DNA of 64,000 nt. Source: Plasmodium malariae. Taxonomy: Eukaryota; Apicomplexa; Aconoidasida; Haemosporida; Plasmodiidae. The notes under the pieces are model-generated. The model had not been told where the DNA came from. It saw only the letters and a list, made by a program, of their open reading frames with translations, and searched no databases. The position numbers and the translations under genes are program-made. Where the stretch lies: positions 1,061,501-1,125,500 of the forward strand of contig NC_041784.1 in assembly GCF_900090045.1 (NCBI RefSeq), written 5' to 3'. Shown here piece after piece: positions 62,640 to 64,000 of the stretch (position 1 is the stretch's first letter; each line of letters starts with the position of its first letter).

Positions 62640-64000
62640 ACTTCAGACTAAAAAAAAAGAAGTTCAATAAATATATTGTTATATAATATATATAACGCAT
62701 TAATTACTATACAGTACTTAATAAATTAAAAATAAAAAAGGGATTAATATTAAAAGAAATATGTGAATTTATTAACAATTTAAGGAAATAACAGAAAGAA
62801 TAAAATATTTAAATATATATCATTAATTAAATAATATATTAAACTTTAAATATATTAAAAAATATATAAAAACAATAAATAAAATATTAAAAATAATTAA
62901 AAATTAATAAATGACATAAATTGTATAATAATAATATTTTTATCTTTAAAATAAATATTCTAATTGTTTATATATAATTAAAAGAAATTTAAAAAAATAT
63001 ACAATAAAAATAAATTGCTTATTAAAATAAAAAGTTAAAAATTACTTAACTTATATAACTTTAATATTATTTATTAAAAATATTTAATTAAATTTTATTT
63101 CTAATTATTTGCTTTTCTTATATTTATTTTAATTAATAATATTTAATAATTATATATATACTATAAACTTAAATCAATTTAATTTAATAAAAATGTTAAA
63201 TTAATTAATAAGAAATAAGAATATTTATCAATAATTTAATTAATTCTTATAAATAAAATATTATATAACTACAATATAATTAGTATTAGTTAAAAGAATT
63301 AATAATATTATTATTAATATTAATTATTTATAAAAGAATTATTTATTTATAAATTTAAATAATAATATATTAATTTTAATAAGAATTAGATTAGTTAAAT
63401 ATTAATAGTTTAATTATATTATTTTAAAATTATTAATTATATTTAGTAATTTAATTAAATAAAATAATTTTAATTAATTAATAATAATATATATATATAT
63501 TATTAATCTATATTATTAATTTAGGAAATAATTAATTATTTTTTTCATATAGACATTGTAAGTAAAATATTAATTATTAATTTTTCTTAAAGTAAAATAA
63601 TTTATTATTATTATTATGTAATTAATAAATGAATTTCTTCAAATAATTACTAAAAACAAAAAGATAAAAGATTTATACAATATTATTTATAACTAAATTA
63701 TTCTAATTATTTAATATTAAAATTAATTTATTTAATATAATTGTTTTAATAAATAGTTTCTAATAATTTAAATAAATATATATTTCATAATTCATATTTA
63801 AATATTTTCAAAATAATACATATGTAAATAAATAAATAATTATGAAATAAAATATATATTATAATTAGCACATTATAATAATATATAGTGTTTTAAATAA
63901 AATGTCTTACTTATATGCACATACATAATAATAGAATTAAAATTTAATTTAATTAATTTTATATAGCAAAAAATAACAATTAGTTAATAATAAATAATTT
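62640..64000. other. Extreme-AT domain, putative edge of a centromere (continues beyond window)
   Basis: From about 62.64 kb, and strongly from 62.8 kb, many 60-base lines contain only two to six G or C. The texture differs from ordinary intergenic DNA here: short alternating runs of A and T (TTAATTAAT, AATAATATTA) without long homopolymers, (CATA)n or (TA)n above about 12 bp. No open frame is seen. Plasmodium centromeres are 1.3-3 kb cores of more than about 95 percent A+T in gene-free DNA, so a centromere flank is the best reading. The core and opposite side are not in view. Confidence 0.55.

Noticed and set aside
62610..62640. GGTTCGAACT, resembling a tRNA T-loop
   Set aside because: No acceptor stem, D-arm or anticodon arm can be placed around it in the A/T-rich flanks.

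Overview
The window is nuclear DNA from a malaria parasite (Plasmodium). The evidence is very AT-rich intergenic DNA full of (TA)n, (CATA)n and poly(dA:dT) tracts, proteins with long Asn, Asp, Lys and Glu runs, short GT-AG introns, and recognisable parasite housekeeping genes. Base composition and intergenic length suggest a P. malariae- or P. ovale-like genome rather than P. falciparum or P. vivax, but the species is an inference.

Left part (1-8 kb). The 3' part of inositol-3-phosphate synthase (INO1, + strand) opens the window; its last intron is filled by a GC-rich 17-bp minisatellite. Convergent to it is a four-exon minus-strand gene that I reconstruct as the KEOPS subunit Cgi121/TPRKB. 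From about 3.5 to 5 kb there are unresolved coding-like segments, probably a small multi-exon membrane-protein gene on the minus strand. A small secreted/membrane protein (5803-6336, +), possibly the apical rhoptry neck protein, follows. At 7-8 kb lies a convincing minus-strand terminal exon that is either an unannotated small gene or the true 3' end of the next gene.

Centre (8-39.7 kb). One giant minus-strand gene has two exons of 17.2 kb and 14.2 kb joined across a 248-bp intron. The predicted protein is about 10,474 residues. It carries a RluA-type pseudouridine synthase domain in its second exon. In its first exon it carries a MATH domain followed by a degenerate USP (ubiquitin protease)-like region. 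The rest is mostly low-complexity sequence.

Right part (39.7-64 kb). Long intergenic stretches separate three genes: a 630-residue type I membrane protein with a PEXEL-like motif (-), an AVL9/DENN-like protein fused to MORN repeats (two exons, +), and a six-exon ZIP-family metal transporter (+). Beyond about 62.6 kb the sequence changes to almost pure A/T without the usual microsatellites and runs off the end. This is most simply read as the flank of a centromere.

The genes form no operon or single pathway. They are independent eukaryotic transcription units: inositol synthesis for GPI/phospholipid, tRNA t6A modification, RNA pseudouridylation/ubiquitin-type modules, membrane traffic and metal uptake. 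I recognised no tRNA, rRNA, CRISPR or mobile element.
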